Positions 53,163 to 61,847 are shown, counted from the first letter of the stretch. The stretch: 64,000 nt of DNA from Pusillimonas sp044464525 (GCF_044464525.1 NZ_JBIQLE010000014.1:32262-96261), one strand, 5' to 3'. A program made the numbers and translations. Notes: generated by a model not told the origin, from the letters alone.

Positions 53163-53807
53163 ATGCCCGCATCAACCCCAATCGCACGATCGAAAACCGC
53201 CGCCCTCATCCGAATCACTGATCTAGTCGCCAAAGGCTACGATCGATACACGCACGGCAAAGTTGCCGCCAGCAAAGCGCAACGACTCGCCCAGAAGCTT
53301 CATGCCAAGTATGGGATAGGCTGTACGCCGGCCCAGCGGATCACTCGTAAAAAGCATGGGCTAGCCAATACGGCAATGGTCCTATACTGGCCGGAAGGCG
53401 CGGAAACTGTCGAGTGGCTAATGTTGGCCACACAAGGCGATGGCCTTGGCGAAGAGACGCTGGAAGAAGTAGCTCGCAAACGAATTCGCCTAATCTGGCT
53501 CGGATACCAGCTAGTGCGCCGCTCCCACCGTGGGCGCATTGCCTGGACGTGGAAATTGCCTCGGCAAACCATGGCTGACCACTATAACGAGCTACATGCA
53601 CTCTTAAACAGTCGCCACTACGCTACCGTAGGCAAACTGCTTGAACGCGCTTCGCACTACCCAGGCTTTCATGGAATTCGAGAGCAGCTGAAGCCGTTTT
53701 TGGGAGAAGCCCAAAGGAGGGGCTACATGGGGCAGGTTCCTCACCTGTTTTACGTGAGGAAAATAAGCCATGGCGAAAGACTGCTTTTAGACGGCAGCAA
53801 CGCCTAA
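53163..53807 (+). CDS. Hypothetical basic protein, 214 aa
   Basis: Not recognised. The N-terminal 60 residues are strongly basic and helical (RSKTAALIRITDLVAKGYDR, then KVAASKAQRLAQKLHAKYG). The middle contains VEWLMLATQGDGLGEETLEEV, and the rest is mixed with many His/Arg/Tyr, ending in VPHLFYVRKISHGERL. No signal or membrane segment. Ribosome site CAAGGAGAAGAC. It reads away from the adjacent structured RNA region and its charge would suit nucleic-acid binding; that link is conjecture. Confidence 0.7.
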   Translation: MPASTPIARSKTAALIRITDLVAKGYDRYTHGKVAASKAQRLAQKLHAKYGIGCTPAQRITRKKHGLANTAMVLYWPEGAETVEWLMLATQGDGLGEETLEEVARKRIRLIWLGYQLVRRSHRGRIAWTWKLPRQTMADHYNELHALLNSRHYATVGKLLERASHYPGFHGIREQLKPFLGEAQRRGYMGQVPHLFYVRKISHGERLLLDGSNA

Positions 53808-53961
53808 AAGCTGTGTTTACCTTCGAGGCGTAAATCTAATGCTTCACTCACGAATCGACCACCTCGCTGTGCCACGGTTACCAAGAACCGCCAGATACCA
53901 CTCGCTTACTTATTGATACTATACAAACTACTATCTCTATGACTATGAGGGGAGTTTGACG

Positions 53962-54591
53962 ATGGGTAATGTGACCCAATATCTGGCTGACTACTTGGCC
54001 CCGGCGTCTGCCGTACTTGCTGCGTTGGTGGCGTATGTGGCAGTCTACAAAAGCTCCCAGCCCCAAGTCGTTGCATACTATCAACCTAGCGAGCGGCAGC
54101 AATCAATAATCGAACTGATTATTGAGAATGTAGGAACCGGCAATGCCACCGATATAACGTTCTCGAAACCGATACCTATTGGATGGTATGGGATTGAGGC
54201 ACCATCTAGGCAGGGCAGCTATATACCCACATCAGGCATACCCTTGCTTGCGCCCGGCCAGCGCTTAGTGTTTCATGGGGGACAATTCGGAGGGCTTGCG
54301 GAGGAGCTAGGGCCAGAAGGGATTCAGTTAAATATAACGTACATGTTCAACCCACCGCTTTGGCGAAAGAAAAGAGCCATCGACACCTGTGCTCTATCCG
54401 TCGAACATTTTAAGGGAATGGTAACGATAAAAAGCCTAGAGCAGGCCGTGGTTGATGCCATTGAGGGACGAAATCAAACTACCTTCGGAAGTATTCGCGA
54501 TTCTCTTCAGGAAATTAATAGGAATTTAGCGGCAATTAATCTCGCTATGGTCTCAGGCAATAACCATTCAGAACCCGATCAAAGTCCATAA
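53962..54591 (+). CDS. Membrane-anchored hypothetical protein, 209 aa
   Basis: From the ATG at 53962 (GGGGAG upstream). One N-terminal membrane segment at about residues 12-32 (APASAVLAALVAYVAVY). A beta-rich domain of about 110 residues follows (IIELIIENVGTGNATDITFSKP, PLLAPGQRLVFHGGQFGGL, IQLNITYMF), resembling the Ig-like or C2-type folds seen in many membrane-tethered hypotheticals. A C-terminal helical stretch ends it. Function unknown. Confidence 0.65.
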   Translation: MGNVTQYLADYLAPASAVLAALVAYVAVYKSSQPQVVAYYQPSERQQSIIELIIENVGTGNATDITFSKPIPIGWYGIEAPSRQGSYIPTSGIPLLAPGQRLVFHGGQFGGLAEELGPEGIQLNITYMFNPPLWRKKRAIDTCALSVEHFKGMVTIKSLEQAVVDAIEGRNQTTFGSIRDSLQEINRNLAAINLAMVSGNNHSEPDQSP

Positions 54592-54748
54592 GCTGCTTTG
54601 ATTTGGTCGGACGTCAATGTCTGCTGGAAGCTGAAGTCAGTCACCTGCCGTCCAATACAACGCGGCTTCCAGGAACTCTTCAATTAGAAGCAGCGCTGGC
54701 AATATTCGTAATTTGCCGACTGGGGTTGAGAACAAGATTGGAGAAGCC

Positions 54749-55032
54749 ATGGAGAAACCACGAGAAGAAACTCGAATTCTTGAAGAACTGACTAAGTTGG
54801 TTGGATCTCCGGGATATGCTCATGCACTCGCAACAATCTGCCATCGGGACAACACCATTTACTTCCAGGGCAAGTTGGCACCGTCCAGCTGACCGCTGAC
54901 ATGAAACCGGCATCAAAAGTGCGCGATGCTCTTCCCCTGCTTTCAAAACAGGACAACCGCAAGAAACTCGGCCGGAATGATCCATGCCCCTGCGGTAGCG
55001 GCCGAAAGCACAAGAAGTGCTGCTTAAATTAG
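54749..55032 (+). pseudogene. SEC-C motif protein, internally deleted remnant
   Basis: The first part (54749-54892) reads MEKPREETRILEELTKLV then GSPGYAHALATICHRDN, as in SEC-C-type proteins. Another frame (54901-55032) ends with LGRNDPCPCGSGRKHKKCC, the classic zinc-binding SEC-C motif. The two parts are in different frames and the middle is missing. The C-terminal piece alone could be a 43-aa protein, but the start has no ribosome site. Probably a broken gene. Confidence 0.6.
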
Positions 55033-55171
55033 TCAGGAGGTGCTTGCCTAAAAGTTGATACACCATGGCATCACAAGATGCGCGCCAGTTTTTGGATTTT
55101 GCATTTTTTGAAACATCCAAGCTCAAAGGCGTAAACTTCAGAGCCACTGGCAACCGATAATAGGATTTGCG

Positions 55172-55414
55172 ATGCGTGCTGTAAGCTTAACCAAGGCTAA
55201 ATCCATCTTGCCCAAACTTATTCGCTCCGTTGAAAAGGGCCACGACACAGCCATCATAATCCTGCGAAATGGCAAGCCCGCCGCTCAGATCGTACCCATA
55301 GAGCCGATACCCACACATCAGCGCTTCGGAGTAGCCAAAAGCAAAATTCGGACTATCGAACCGACCGATCCCGACGACCCCGAGATAGTCCAATTGTTTA
55401 CGGGCCCCAACTAA
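55172..55414 (+). CDS. Phd/YefM-family antitoxin, no toxin beside it
   Basis: 80 aa. The N-terminal DNA-binding part reads MRAVSLTKAKSILPKLIRSVEKG and continues IIILRNGKPAAQIVPIEP, the Phd/YefM pattern that binds DNA and pairs with Doc/RelE-type toxins through its C-terminus. No toxin frame lies on either side; the next gene is oppositely oriented and unrelated. It is therefore an orphan antitoxin or the survivor of a decayed pair. AGGATTTGCG precedes the ATG. Confidence 0.85.
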   Translation: MRAVSLTKAKSILPKLIRSVEKGHDTAIIILRNGKPAAQIVPIEPIPTHQRFGVAKSKIRTIEPTDPDDPEIVQLFTGPN

Positions 55415-55457
55415 GGATTAGGATTTTCTCCATCGCTATCCGCGATGCACTCATAAC

Positions 55458-56090
55458 CTATCCGTCAATACGTAAATACCTATATAACAACCGCTCATAT
55501 ATACGCGCGTCAGGCGTAATCCTGAGGCCAAGGGGTCTAGGCGGGATAGGACGCCCCAGATATTTGGCAATCACCAGTCGGCGTAGGTAATCGAGCGCGT
55601 CGTAATCCTTCATGCCGTGGCGTACGCCCCGGCTAAAACTCTCGTCCACCCAGCTCACTGTGGCAAATTGCGATGCAGTCATGCCCGTACTCAATATATG
55701 CTTTGAAATGCATATTTGCCGCAAATATTCGGCGGGAGAACAACCGAAGCCGGAAAAGTGGATTGCGGCTTTTATAGCGTCGGCCTGATTAATATTCCCT
55801 AACAGGCTAGCAAAGCGCCGGCTCAAAGCCTCGGCTGCGGCGTTCCTGATGCTGAGTCCATCGAGATCGACGTAACGCGCCTCAGGCGCGCAAGTCAATG
55901 CTCGAAAAAGGTCCTCCCAGCGCTCATATCCTAGGACACGCGCTACGAGACTATAAACTTGTTGGAGGGATACAGAGGATGCGCATCCCTCCTGAGATTG
56001 CTGGCGTATCTCGTAATGAGCAAAAGCCACATGCAAACGCGTAATATGCCTTTTAGCCTCGGCCGAGTCGCGGAAAGCTGGAATTACCAT
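55458..56090 (-). CDS. Hypothetical protein, 210 aa
   Basis: Not recognised. Helical and basic: MVIPAFRDSAEAKRHITRLHVAFAHYEI, SLQQVYSLVARVLGYERWEDLFRAL (a region resembling a short repeat found in plasmid proteins), then a C-terminus rich in Arg/Tyr. No signal or membrane segment. AAGGA lies before the ATG at 56090. It is the gene nearest the 38-bp repeats and the HUH replication gene, so it may be part of the same replicon module. That role is not established. Confidence 0.6.
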   Translation of the reverse strand: MVIPAFRDSAEAKRHITRLHVAFAHYEIRQQSQEGCASSVSLQQVYSLVARVLGYERWEDLFRALTCAPEARYVDLDGLSIRNAAAEALSRRFASLLGNINQADAIKAAIHFSGFGCSPAEYLRQICISKHILSTGMTASQFATVSWVDESFSRGVRHGMKDYDALDYLRRLVIAKYLGRPIPPRPLGLRITPDARIYERLLYRYLRIDG

Positions 56091-56272
56091 GCTGGGTCCT
56101 TGATGTTGGGATGGCGACGGTCGCTCGCTAACCTTTGCCAGTCAAAGACCACGGAAACCGTGACGACGTAGCTAACCAACACAGAGCCCTTTAGGCTTCC
56201 CCATCGCGAGCGGGTGGCTCTCTGCACAGCCGATTAGAAAGATACCACGGGATCACTGCTCGGTGACGGGCC

Positions 56273-56348
56273 CAAGTGTGTCTAGTAGACACACCTCACT
56301 GAGAAAGGTCCAAATGTGTCTAGTAGACACGCCCCACTGAGAAAGGCC
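56273..56348. repeat. Two 38-bp tandem repeats with internal palindrome (iteron-like)
   Basis: Units at 56273-56310 and 56311-56348, 34 of 38 identical. Each contains GTGTCTAGTAGACAC, a 7+1+7 palindrome, then CACTGAGAAAGG after a short gap. They sit just downstream of the HUH Rep gene in the 337-bp gene-free interval 56091-56427 and suit a replication or regulatory binding site. Confidence 0.75.
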
Positions 56349-56427
56349 GCCTGACAAGACTCCTCAAAATTCAATTGCTGGCACATGACAGACGCATCCT
56401 ACTGCCGTGACTTAGTCCCAAGGTAAT

Positions 56428-57159
56428 TCACGAAAACAAGGCACCCATCGTCATTACCCGCACCATCCCTCGTGGCGTCCACCTGTACGGCGAGGAATAT
56501 ATCTCCCCCGTATTTTGATTCACCCATCCTCCGCCCCTGGCCCGCGTCGCCCGCTCAGAGTTAGGAAGCAGCTTTTGGAGCCATATCGGCAAATAAGCCC
56601 GCAACACTGAAAACTTGGCGGCCGCGTCAAAGCCTCCATGGCCGTATAGACGGGTGTTTTTGCAAAAAGCCTTCTCGCTGTTGAACTTTGCGATATACAA
56701 ACCCCAATCACGGACGCTCTTACACGCCTCCGCCCACGTCGACCCCCAGGGCCACCATGAAGCCAGCTGTGCATGGTCAAGCTTTATGCCTCGTGGCAAC
56801 CACACCATTAAGTGATAATGCAGGCGATTTGCGCGCTCCAGGACCCAAACATAGGTAAACGTATGCCCGCGCCGCTTTAGCCAACGACGCGCTTTCTCGG
56901 TAAACGCCCTCAGACATTGGGACGAATAATCACTGTTATTCTTGAAGGTTAGGGTCATGGCGATAGCGTATTTCCCCTGGCGTAGTGCTGTGCCTTGGCC
57001 TGCGCTCACCAGAGCTTTCACCCTACGTTTTTGGGTGTTTCTGCGTCGCTTAGGGCTATACGACGCACTTATTTCGATCTTATTGACAAGTTCAGCGGCT
57101 GCGTCCGCAGAGCAAGTCGATGTGCCGCCCTTCCCGGGCAGTTGAGTACTATGGGTCAT
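56428..57159 (-). CDS. Rolling-circle (HUH) replication initiation protein
   Basis: 243 aa from the ATG at 57159 (GGAG upstream). It has motif I AIAMTLTFKNNSD near residue 65, the HUH motif in RLHYHLMVWLP near 112 (H-Y-H), and motif III tyrosine in DWGLYIAKFNSEKAF near 150. This order matches single-tyrosine Rep proteins of small plasmids and filamentous phages. It nicks DNA and primes rolling-circle replication. The tandem repeats 80 bp beyond its stop fit an origin region. It implies a captured plasmid or inovirus-like element. Confidence 0.85.
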   Translation of the reverse strand: MTHSTQLPGKGGTSTCSADAAAELVNKIEISASYSPKRRRNTQKRRVKALVSAGQGTALRQGKYAIAMTLTFKNNSDYSSQCLRAFTEKARRWLKRRGHTFTYVWVLERANRLHYHLMVWLPRGIKLDHAQLASWWPWGSTWAEACKSVRDWGLYIAKFNSEKAFCKNTRLYGHGGFDAAAKFSVLRAYLPIWLQKLLPNSERATRARGGGWVNQNTGEIYSSPYRWTPRGMVRVMTMGALFS

Positions 57160-57344
57160 AGCACGCTCCAAGGCGTGCCGTTTCAGCTAAACGTCAGCTG
57201 TCCTCGATGAAACAAATATTTCCACTGGCTGAAAACGGCCAGGTTGCAGTTAGCCCTATACTCAATTGACAAGAGAATGAAGGCCACACGAAGACGCCCC
57301 TTCCGGTTGCCGCCGGGAGAGCGCAATTTTGTATACGGGTAAAG

Positions 57345-57647
57345 TTAGGATGCGTTCAGCGCACGCTGCCGAGCTAAAGTCTCGACTTTCGTAGGTCTTC
57401 CGCGACGTCGCGGTTTTTCTGCCGCTGGAGCAGCCACAGGCTCGGCGGGCACACCGGCACCATCCTCTGGACTGGCCTGCCGATGCTTTTCAATCCAGGC
57501 TTCCACGTCTGCTTGACGAAAGAGCACCCTGGAACCAATCTGCGTGATTGCGGGAAGACCGTCTTTGTCCTTGCGACGGTTGTAAATGGTTTGAACGGCT
57601 AAGCCGGTGACAGCTGATAGCTGGGCTACAGACAGCAGATTTTGCAT
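57345..57647 (-). CDS. AlpA/MerR-type helix-turn-helix DNA-binding protein
   Basis: 100 aa from the ATG at 57647. HTH_17-type domain: LLSVAQLSAVTGLAVQTIYNRR, then PAITQIGSRVLFRQADVEAWI, typical of prophage/island excisionase-like regulators. The C-terminal third is Pro/Ala/Arg rich (AAEKPRRRGRPTKVETLARQR), with an AT-hook-like RRRGRP. It is transcribed just before the Rep gene, so it may control it. Functions as repressor or excisionase are both possible. Confidence 0.8.
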   Translation of the reverse strand: MQNLLSVAQLSAVTGLAVQTIYNRRKDKDGLPAITQIGSRVLFRQADVEAWIEKHRQASPEDGAGVPAEPVAAPAAEKPRRRGRPTKVETLARQRALNAS

Positions 57648-57700
57648 GTTTACTCTCACAAAATGTCTGCGGCCACGACGACCGCAAACAGTATAGAGAA

Positions 57701-57883
57701 ATGCACGCTTTTTCTGCCCAGTATTTTTGTGGCGCTATCAGCAGTTACCGAAAAGCCACGCGAATCGAGGCCAAACCCCTAAGCCCGTACCGGGTTTGGT
57801 TGAGGCTGATCGCGCACGCTCGTCAAGGTCGCCGTCATTTCCCGCACTGCTTCCTCTTCGACTTCCAACTCGCCCTTCGGTAA
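57701..57883 (+). CDS. Possible small basic protein, 60 aa
   Basis: Open frame MHAFSAQYFCGAISSYRKA to FDFQLALR, Arg-rich, with an ATG but only a weak purine-rich stretch upstream. It fills the 57648-57946 gap between two opposite genes. It may be a chance frame. Confidence 0.25.
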   Translation: MHAFSAQYFCGAISSYRKATRIEAKPLSPYRVWLRLIAHARQGRRHFPHCFLFDFQLALR

Positions 57884-57946
57884 GTGCGCATAGACATCGC
57901 TACTGCACAACCGCACAATAACCTCTCTACCAAGGGGGAGGTTTCA

Positions 57947-58066
57947 ATGCAAGGGGGAAACGCCGTTCAGGAAGCGCTCATGCAAGCTTTACGCATTGCG
58001 CACGAAGTTTTGGGCCCAGACGCAAGCGAAACGGCGGTGCTAACTGTGTTTAACCACCTAAATTAG
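57947..58066 (+). CDS. Very small protein, 39 aa
   Basis: MQGGNAVQEALMQALRIAH then EVLGPDASETAVLTVFNHLN. A strong AAGGGGGAGG ribosome site lies 6 bases before the ATG. A single amphipathic-helix-like chain, no membrane segment. Such peptides are common in plasmid/phage modules. Function unknown. Confidence 0.5.
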   Translation: MQGGNAVQEALMQALRIAHEVLGPDASETAVLTVFNHLN

Positions 58067-58204
58067 GAGCGACATGCAATGCGGCTGTCCATGTTGGAGG
58101 AGGCAAATCAGTACGTGACCCATTAACAAAGGGGCTAAGGTCCGCTTCCAAGCCAGTCCCGTCGGGACGTTGCGCGACGACGCCTGTTGGCGGAAAATTG
58201 GGCT

Positions 58205-58569
58205 ATGTGTAATCGATACATATCGCCCGACCAGGCCGAAATTGAACGCTTCTGGCAAATCGGCCGCCAAAACCCCGTACGTTGGTGGACTGGCTCGACA
58301 AAGAGACTGGCGAACTGGTTGAGAGTTACACGATGCTCACGCTAAACGCAGACTCGCATCCATTAATGCAGCGGATGCATAAACCGGACCCTACTCTGCC
58401 GGCGAATGCCCAGGATAAGCGCTATGTCGTTGCAATTGAGCGCAACGACGTCGACCGATGGCTAAACGGATCTGTCGCCGACGCTCAAAAGCTGGTTAAG
58501 CTAGCGCCAGTCGACATATTTATTGCTACACCAGCCGTGGAGACGCCCGGCCAGGCGTCGCTCCAGTGA
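58205..58569 (+). pseudogene. SRAP (SOS response-associated peptidase, YedK-like) gene, internally deleted
   Basis: The 5' part reads MCNRYISPDQAEIERFWQIGR, the SRAP start with catalytic Cys2. Another frame (58282-58569) carries DKETGELVESYTMLTLNADS and HPLMQRMHKPDP, the SRAP C-terminal half with the conserved His region. The two are out of frame and about 100 residues are missing between them. An intact enzyme shields abasic sites in single-stranded DNA; this copy is dead, or at most yields a 95-aa fragment. Confidence 0.75.
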
Positions 58570-58592
58570 AACCCGCCTTTTACGGATAATAA

Positions 58593-58904
58593 ATGACTAC
58601 TAACTTGGAGCGCCTAGCAACCTCTGTACAGGAACTCGTAGAACATTACGCTCTTACGCAGGACGAGCTAAGCAAAAGAAGCGGCATATCTCGTCAAGCC
58701 CTTGCAGATGTGCTGAGCGGCACCTCAAATTATCAGGTGACGACCCTCCTAGCTGTAGCCGACTCCCTCGGTCTAGAGTTAGTGCTGCTGCCCAAGTTCA
58801 TCGCACCCGCATTTGCGGACGATGCTCTGCCTAGAGCTCCCAAAGTGAAATCAGTAGTAGATGCCGCGCTCGAGAGAGTGCAAAGGCGGAGATCCCAGCT
58901 GTAG
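58593..58904 (+). CDS. XRE-family helix-turn-helix regulator, 103 aa
   Basis: HTH at about residues 8-65: VQELVEHYALTQDELSKRSG, ISRQALADVLSGTSNYQVTTL. The C-terminus is short and basic (LERVQRRRSQL). This size resembles antitoxin-type regulators such as HipB, but no toxin partner follows. It sits just after the broken SRAP gene, 23 bp downstream. GGATAATAA precedes the ATG. Confidence 0.85.
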   Translation: MTTNLERLATSVQELVEHYALTQDELSKRSGISRQALADVLSGTSNYQVTTLLAVADSLGLELVLLPKFIAPAFADDALPRAPKVKSVVDAALERVQRRRSQL

Positions 58905-58941
58905 TCCGGCAGCCAGGGAGCAAATTGAGCTGAGGAAGAAT

Positions 58942-59229
58942 TTAATATGACTCGCCGGCAATGACTCTGTCATTCAACTTAGCCGGGTTACGCATAACGG
59001 AATCCAGACGCTCAGCAGCCCCGGCCTCGTTCAAACTGGCGAGTTTTACGTCCCAGCGTTGCCGAATCGTTTTGAGTGCAGCAGCTTCCTGGGGCGTCAG
59101 TTCACGCTCACCCAGAAGTAAACTGTCCCCCAACATACGTGACTGGCTGCCGCCTTTTGAACCTTGCATCCAGGATTCCCAATACGTTGATCCAGTACTG
59201 ATTGTACGACGTCCCTGCGAGGGAGCCAT
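58942..59229 (-). CDS. Hypothetical protein, 95 aa
   Basis: Not recognised. Gly/Ser-rich N-terminus (MAPSQGRRTISTGSTYWES), then a charged helical part (GERELTPQEAAALKTIRQRW) and RLDSVMRNPAKLNDRV. No membrane segment. The sequence looks like the tail of a larger protein, so it may be a truncated gene. Neighbours give no clue. Confidence 0.45.
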   Translation of the reverse strand: MAPSQGRRTISTGSTYWESWMQGSKGGSQSRMLGDSLLLGERELTPQEAAALKTIRQRWDVKLASLNEAGAAERLDSVMRNPAKLNDRVIAGESY

Positions 59230-59349
59230 AGGTTAAGTGTACTAACTCAGACTTGATCGGACATACACTGCCTGATCAAGCCGAAACCGAACTCATAGCA
59301 GCCGCTTTTGGCCAGGAGCGGACATCTGGCTGACTGATTTATAAATTTC

Positions 59350-60012
59350 ATGGCCAATTTCGTTTTGTCCACTTGGCAAGCATTTAATTTGATTATGAAA
59401 GAGTTTTTTGAAAACCCTTGGACTGGATACTCTAGCGTATTCGTATGTTTTTTAGTCCTCGTTTTTTCTATTTCAACATCAAGAAAGCTAAAGCTTCAAA
59501 TAGGCCTCAACAAGGAACAGGAAAAGCTATTTGACAAGTTGGGTGCAGAACCAAGGAGGCAAGTTCTATTGACACTTAGCGTACCGGTTCTATTGTTTGT
59601 GGTTGTCGCATTGATGGCAGGCTCTTCAATTTCGGAGACGCTGGCGACGGGATATGCCTCTTCAGCGAGCCTAGGTGGATTTACGGCGTTATCGAATATT
59701 TGGAAAGCCTATAACTCCTATAAAACTGCTCTCCATGAGACTATGGACGATGCACGCCGCCGACGTTTAAAGGATGTGTATGACACAATACTACGTGCTT
59801 TCGACTGGGCTTTATTGTCATTTCTTGTCGGTGTGTTTTTGCTCATCGCATACAATGTGGGGCCATTTATTAGCCCCTCCTGGTGGGTATTGGGCTTTGT
59901 TCTGACTATCGCCACTGTGCGCGTACTTGCATTTACAACGAATGCAGTCACAGTGGCTGAGAAATATGAGTCCGACCGACTTCATGGTTGTAGAAGGAAA
60001 GGTAATAGATAG
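59350..60012 (+). CDS. Multi-pass membrane protein, 220 aa
   Basis: Four predicted membrane segments: about residues 24-42 (SSVFVCFLVLVFSIS), 72-92, 156-176 and 180-200. The cytoplasmic loop between segments 2 and 3 is charged (YKTALHETMDDARRRRLKD). No family recognised. It lies beside the attC-flanked genes, and membrane proteins of this size are frequent in defence systems, but there is no direct evidence. No clear ribosome site before the ATG. Confidence 0.6.
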   Translation: MANFVLSTWQAFNLIMKEFFENPWTGYSSVFVCFLVLVFSISTSRKLKLQIGLNKEQEKLFDKLGAEPRRQVLLTLSVPVLLFVVVALMAGSSISETLATGYASSASLGGFTALSNIWKAYNSYKTALHETMDDARRRRLKDVYDTILRAFDWALLSFLVGVFLLIAYNVGPFISPSWWVLGFVLTIATVRVLAFTTNAVTVAEKYESDRLHGCRRKGNR

Positions 60013-60087
60013 AGTCGGATTCCGTTATTTTGCTGTGTGGCTACAATCGGCCATGAGCGGCCGTTGTCGCATTGGCAATGCGGCCGT

Positions 60088-61095
60088 TTAACGTTGGAAC
60101 TGACCGACGGCGGGAGGCCGGAGGCTAGAAGGCGTCAAGTTGAGCAATGAGTTAGATCCCAGAGGCGACAGTACGACAAGCCGCCCGTCTGTCCCTGAAA
60201 CAACTGTGTCAAGTCTCTCCATGTCACTCGGAGCATCAGGCAAGAACAATAAGATGCCATCCTTGATGCCCCCGATCAGTAAGTAATGCTCTACCTGCGC
60301 GACAGCATTCGCATAGCTTTGCCTCATCAGTCTCCGTTTGAGCTCAATCACGACCTTCTCTGTACCGCGCGATACCAGCAAATCTGCTCGGAATGTCTTC
60401 CCTTCATTCAAATGGGCTTCAGTCTGAACGGCGAGTTCGGGTGCGGCTGACGACAGAAAGCCATGAAGCGCACCGATCACTTGTGACTCAGTTTCCTTTC
60501 CTAATGATGACGCCGAAGGCAAGTGAATTGCACAGAACTGATTTAGTAGCTCTGTAACTCTGACCAGTAGATCGGCGTTCAAGGTTTGCGCAAGGCTCGC
60601 CTCAAGAGTTGCCTTCTGTGCTTCGGTTTCTGCCTGTGACCTTGTGAAGGCGAGCCGCTCAGCAATCTGATCGAGGAGGAGACAAGCGAAGGCTGATACA
60701 GAAACAATGGCTAAAAATGCCTCGCTTTCGTCAAAGTCCAGCTTGTAATCATGGGCTGATGGGTTCCGCCACTCTGTACGGTACGTAGTTAGCTGGCTCA
60801 GCACCCTATTTCGGAAGATGTCGTTCTGCTCCAGATAGTTTTCAATATCAAAAGGACGCTTCTTCGCAGGATCCTGACCAGCTAGGACTCGATAGGCTTC
60901 CTTGACACTGCCTTCAAACGCTTGGTTTGTCCGATAGATCGCGTCGGTGAAGGCTGTGTCGTCGTCGGTCTCTTGTCCGCGTGATAGATGTCGGAAGGCG
61001 GTCTCGATGTGCAGCAGAACCGCCTTCAAACCAGGGACGTACTCGCCGTCCTCCAGCACATCAATCTTCTTTCGCAGTGTGTCAACGAGGTCCAT
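60088..61095 (-). CDS. HEPN-like plus PD-(D/E)XK nuclease protein (candidate defence gene)
   Basis: 335 aa. The N-terminal half is helical and contains EWRNPSAHDYKLDF with R110-N111 and H115, the Rx4-6H signature of HEPN ribonucleases. The C-terminal half shows FRADLLVSRGTEKVVIELKRR, with D238, E251 and K253 spaced as in PD-(D/E)XK nucleases. Two nuclease-like signatures in one protein suggest abortive-infection or defence function. Its start lies just after an attC-like site (61106-61163), so it may be an integron cassette gene. Activity is inferred from motifs alone. Confidence 0.75.
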   Translation of the reverse strand: MDLVDTLRKKIDVLEDGEYVPGLKAVLLHIETAFRHLSRGQETDDDTAFTDAIYRTNQAFEGSVKEAYRVLAGQDPAKKRPFDIENYLEQNDIFRNRVLSQLTTYRTEWRNPSAHDYKLDFDESEAFLAIVSVSAFACLLLDQIAERLAFTRSQAETEAQKATLEASLAQTLNADLLVRVTELLNQFCAIHLPSASSLGKETESQVIGALHGFLSSAAPELAVQTEAHLNEGKTFRADLLVSRGTEKVVIELKRRLMRQSYANAVAQVEHYLLIGGIKDGILLFLPDAPSDMERLDTVVSGTDGRLVVLSPLGSNSLLNLTPSSLRPPAVGQFQR

Positions 61096-61105
61096 GAATC
61101 TTTGA

Positions 61106-61163
61106 GGTTAACGTTTGAGTGTAGCGGTTAACGTCGGCAGCGCACACTAGCGAAGGGTTAGGT
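61106..61163 (-). other. attC-like site between two cassette-type genes
   Basis: On the reverse strand: R'' ACCTAAC at one end, R' GTTAACC at the other, with a bulged stem AGTGT-GCG/CGC-T-ACACT between. The upstream gene's TAA stop lies within R'', as in many cassettes. The R' box departs from the GTTRRRY consensus, so this is weaker than the site at 61851. Confidence 0.5.
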
Positions 61164-61847
61164 ATCATTCGACGGGCCTGCGGCTTTCCACCGAGCAAGC
61201 CAAGCATTGAAGTCGAAGCCATCCCTGTATCCAATGACGGCCATGGATGTCTCGACGATCAAGCGATCTAAGTCAAGCATGACATCTCCGCCCGTAAGCA
61301 CACCGACGATTGTACCCCCGGTACCTGGCCCACCTGGCTCATGCTTCGCCCAATGGAACTTATACCTTTCGCGCACGTAGCTTTTGATATGGGCCGCAGC
61401 TCCATCCTTGCCAAAGTGCTTGACCGGGTAGAACTCTGCAAGCTTTAGCCAAATAAGTTCGTAAAAGTCCACAACGTCGTACGTTGCTTTGCGCATTTCG
61501 ACGGTAATGCCAGTGTCCCATCCCCTTTGGGCGGTTCGGCATGCAATCGCCTTGAGTTCTGGGAGTGCCTGAAATAAACGGACATCAGTTGGCTCGTCCA
61601 ATGAGCGCCGAACGTAGTCGTCGGGGACTTCGTCCTTGAACTCCGTCGGAAGTGATTTCTCAGCAAGTTGATCCTTGCGTCTGTGTAGGGTAATTGCCGC
61701 AAGGGCGAAAGCTAATGCCGAAGCACCCGAACCGGCAGCATACGAGTTGTCCTTGATGGATAAGAAGTACCAAAGGGCACCAGTCGCAAATATCCCGGAG
61801 ACCCACCAGCAAGTTTGAATTATCCAATCAGGAACGGTGCGACTCAT
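61158..61847 (-). CDS. Membrane-anchored hypothetical protein, 229 aa (cassette gene)
   Basis: Two membrane segments near the N-terminus (about 9-28, IIQTCWWVSGIFATGALWY, and 36-55). A cytoplasmic domain of about 170 residues follows with no recognised motif; it includes YELIWLKLAEFYPVKHFG and EPGGPGTGGTIVGVL. The ATG lies 3 bases after the R' box of the attC at 61851-61911 and the stop inside the next attC-like site, the expected layout for an integron gene cassette. Possibly a partner of the HEPN/nuclease gene. Function unknown. Confidence 0.7.
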   Translation of the reverse strand: MSRTVPDWIIQTCWWVSGIFATGALWYFLSIKDNSYAAGSGASALAFALAAITLHRRKDQLAEKSLPTEFKDEVPDDYVRRSLDEPTDVRLFQALPELKAIACRTAQRGWDTGITVEMRKATYDVVDFYELIWLKLAEFYPVKHFGKDGAAAHIKSYVRERYKFHWAKHEPGGPGTGGTIVGVLTGGDVMLDLDRLIVETSMAVIGYRDGFDFNAWLARWKAAGPSNDT

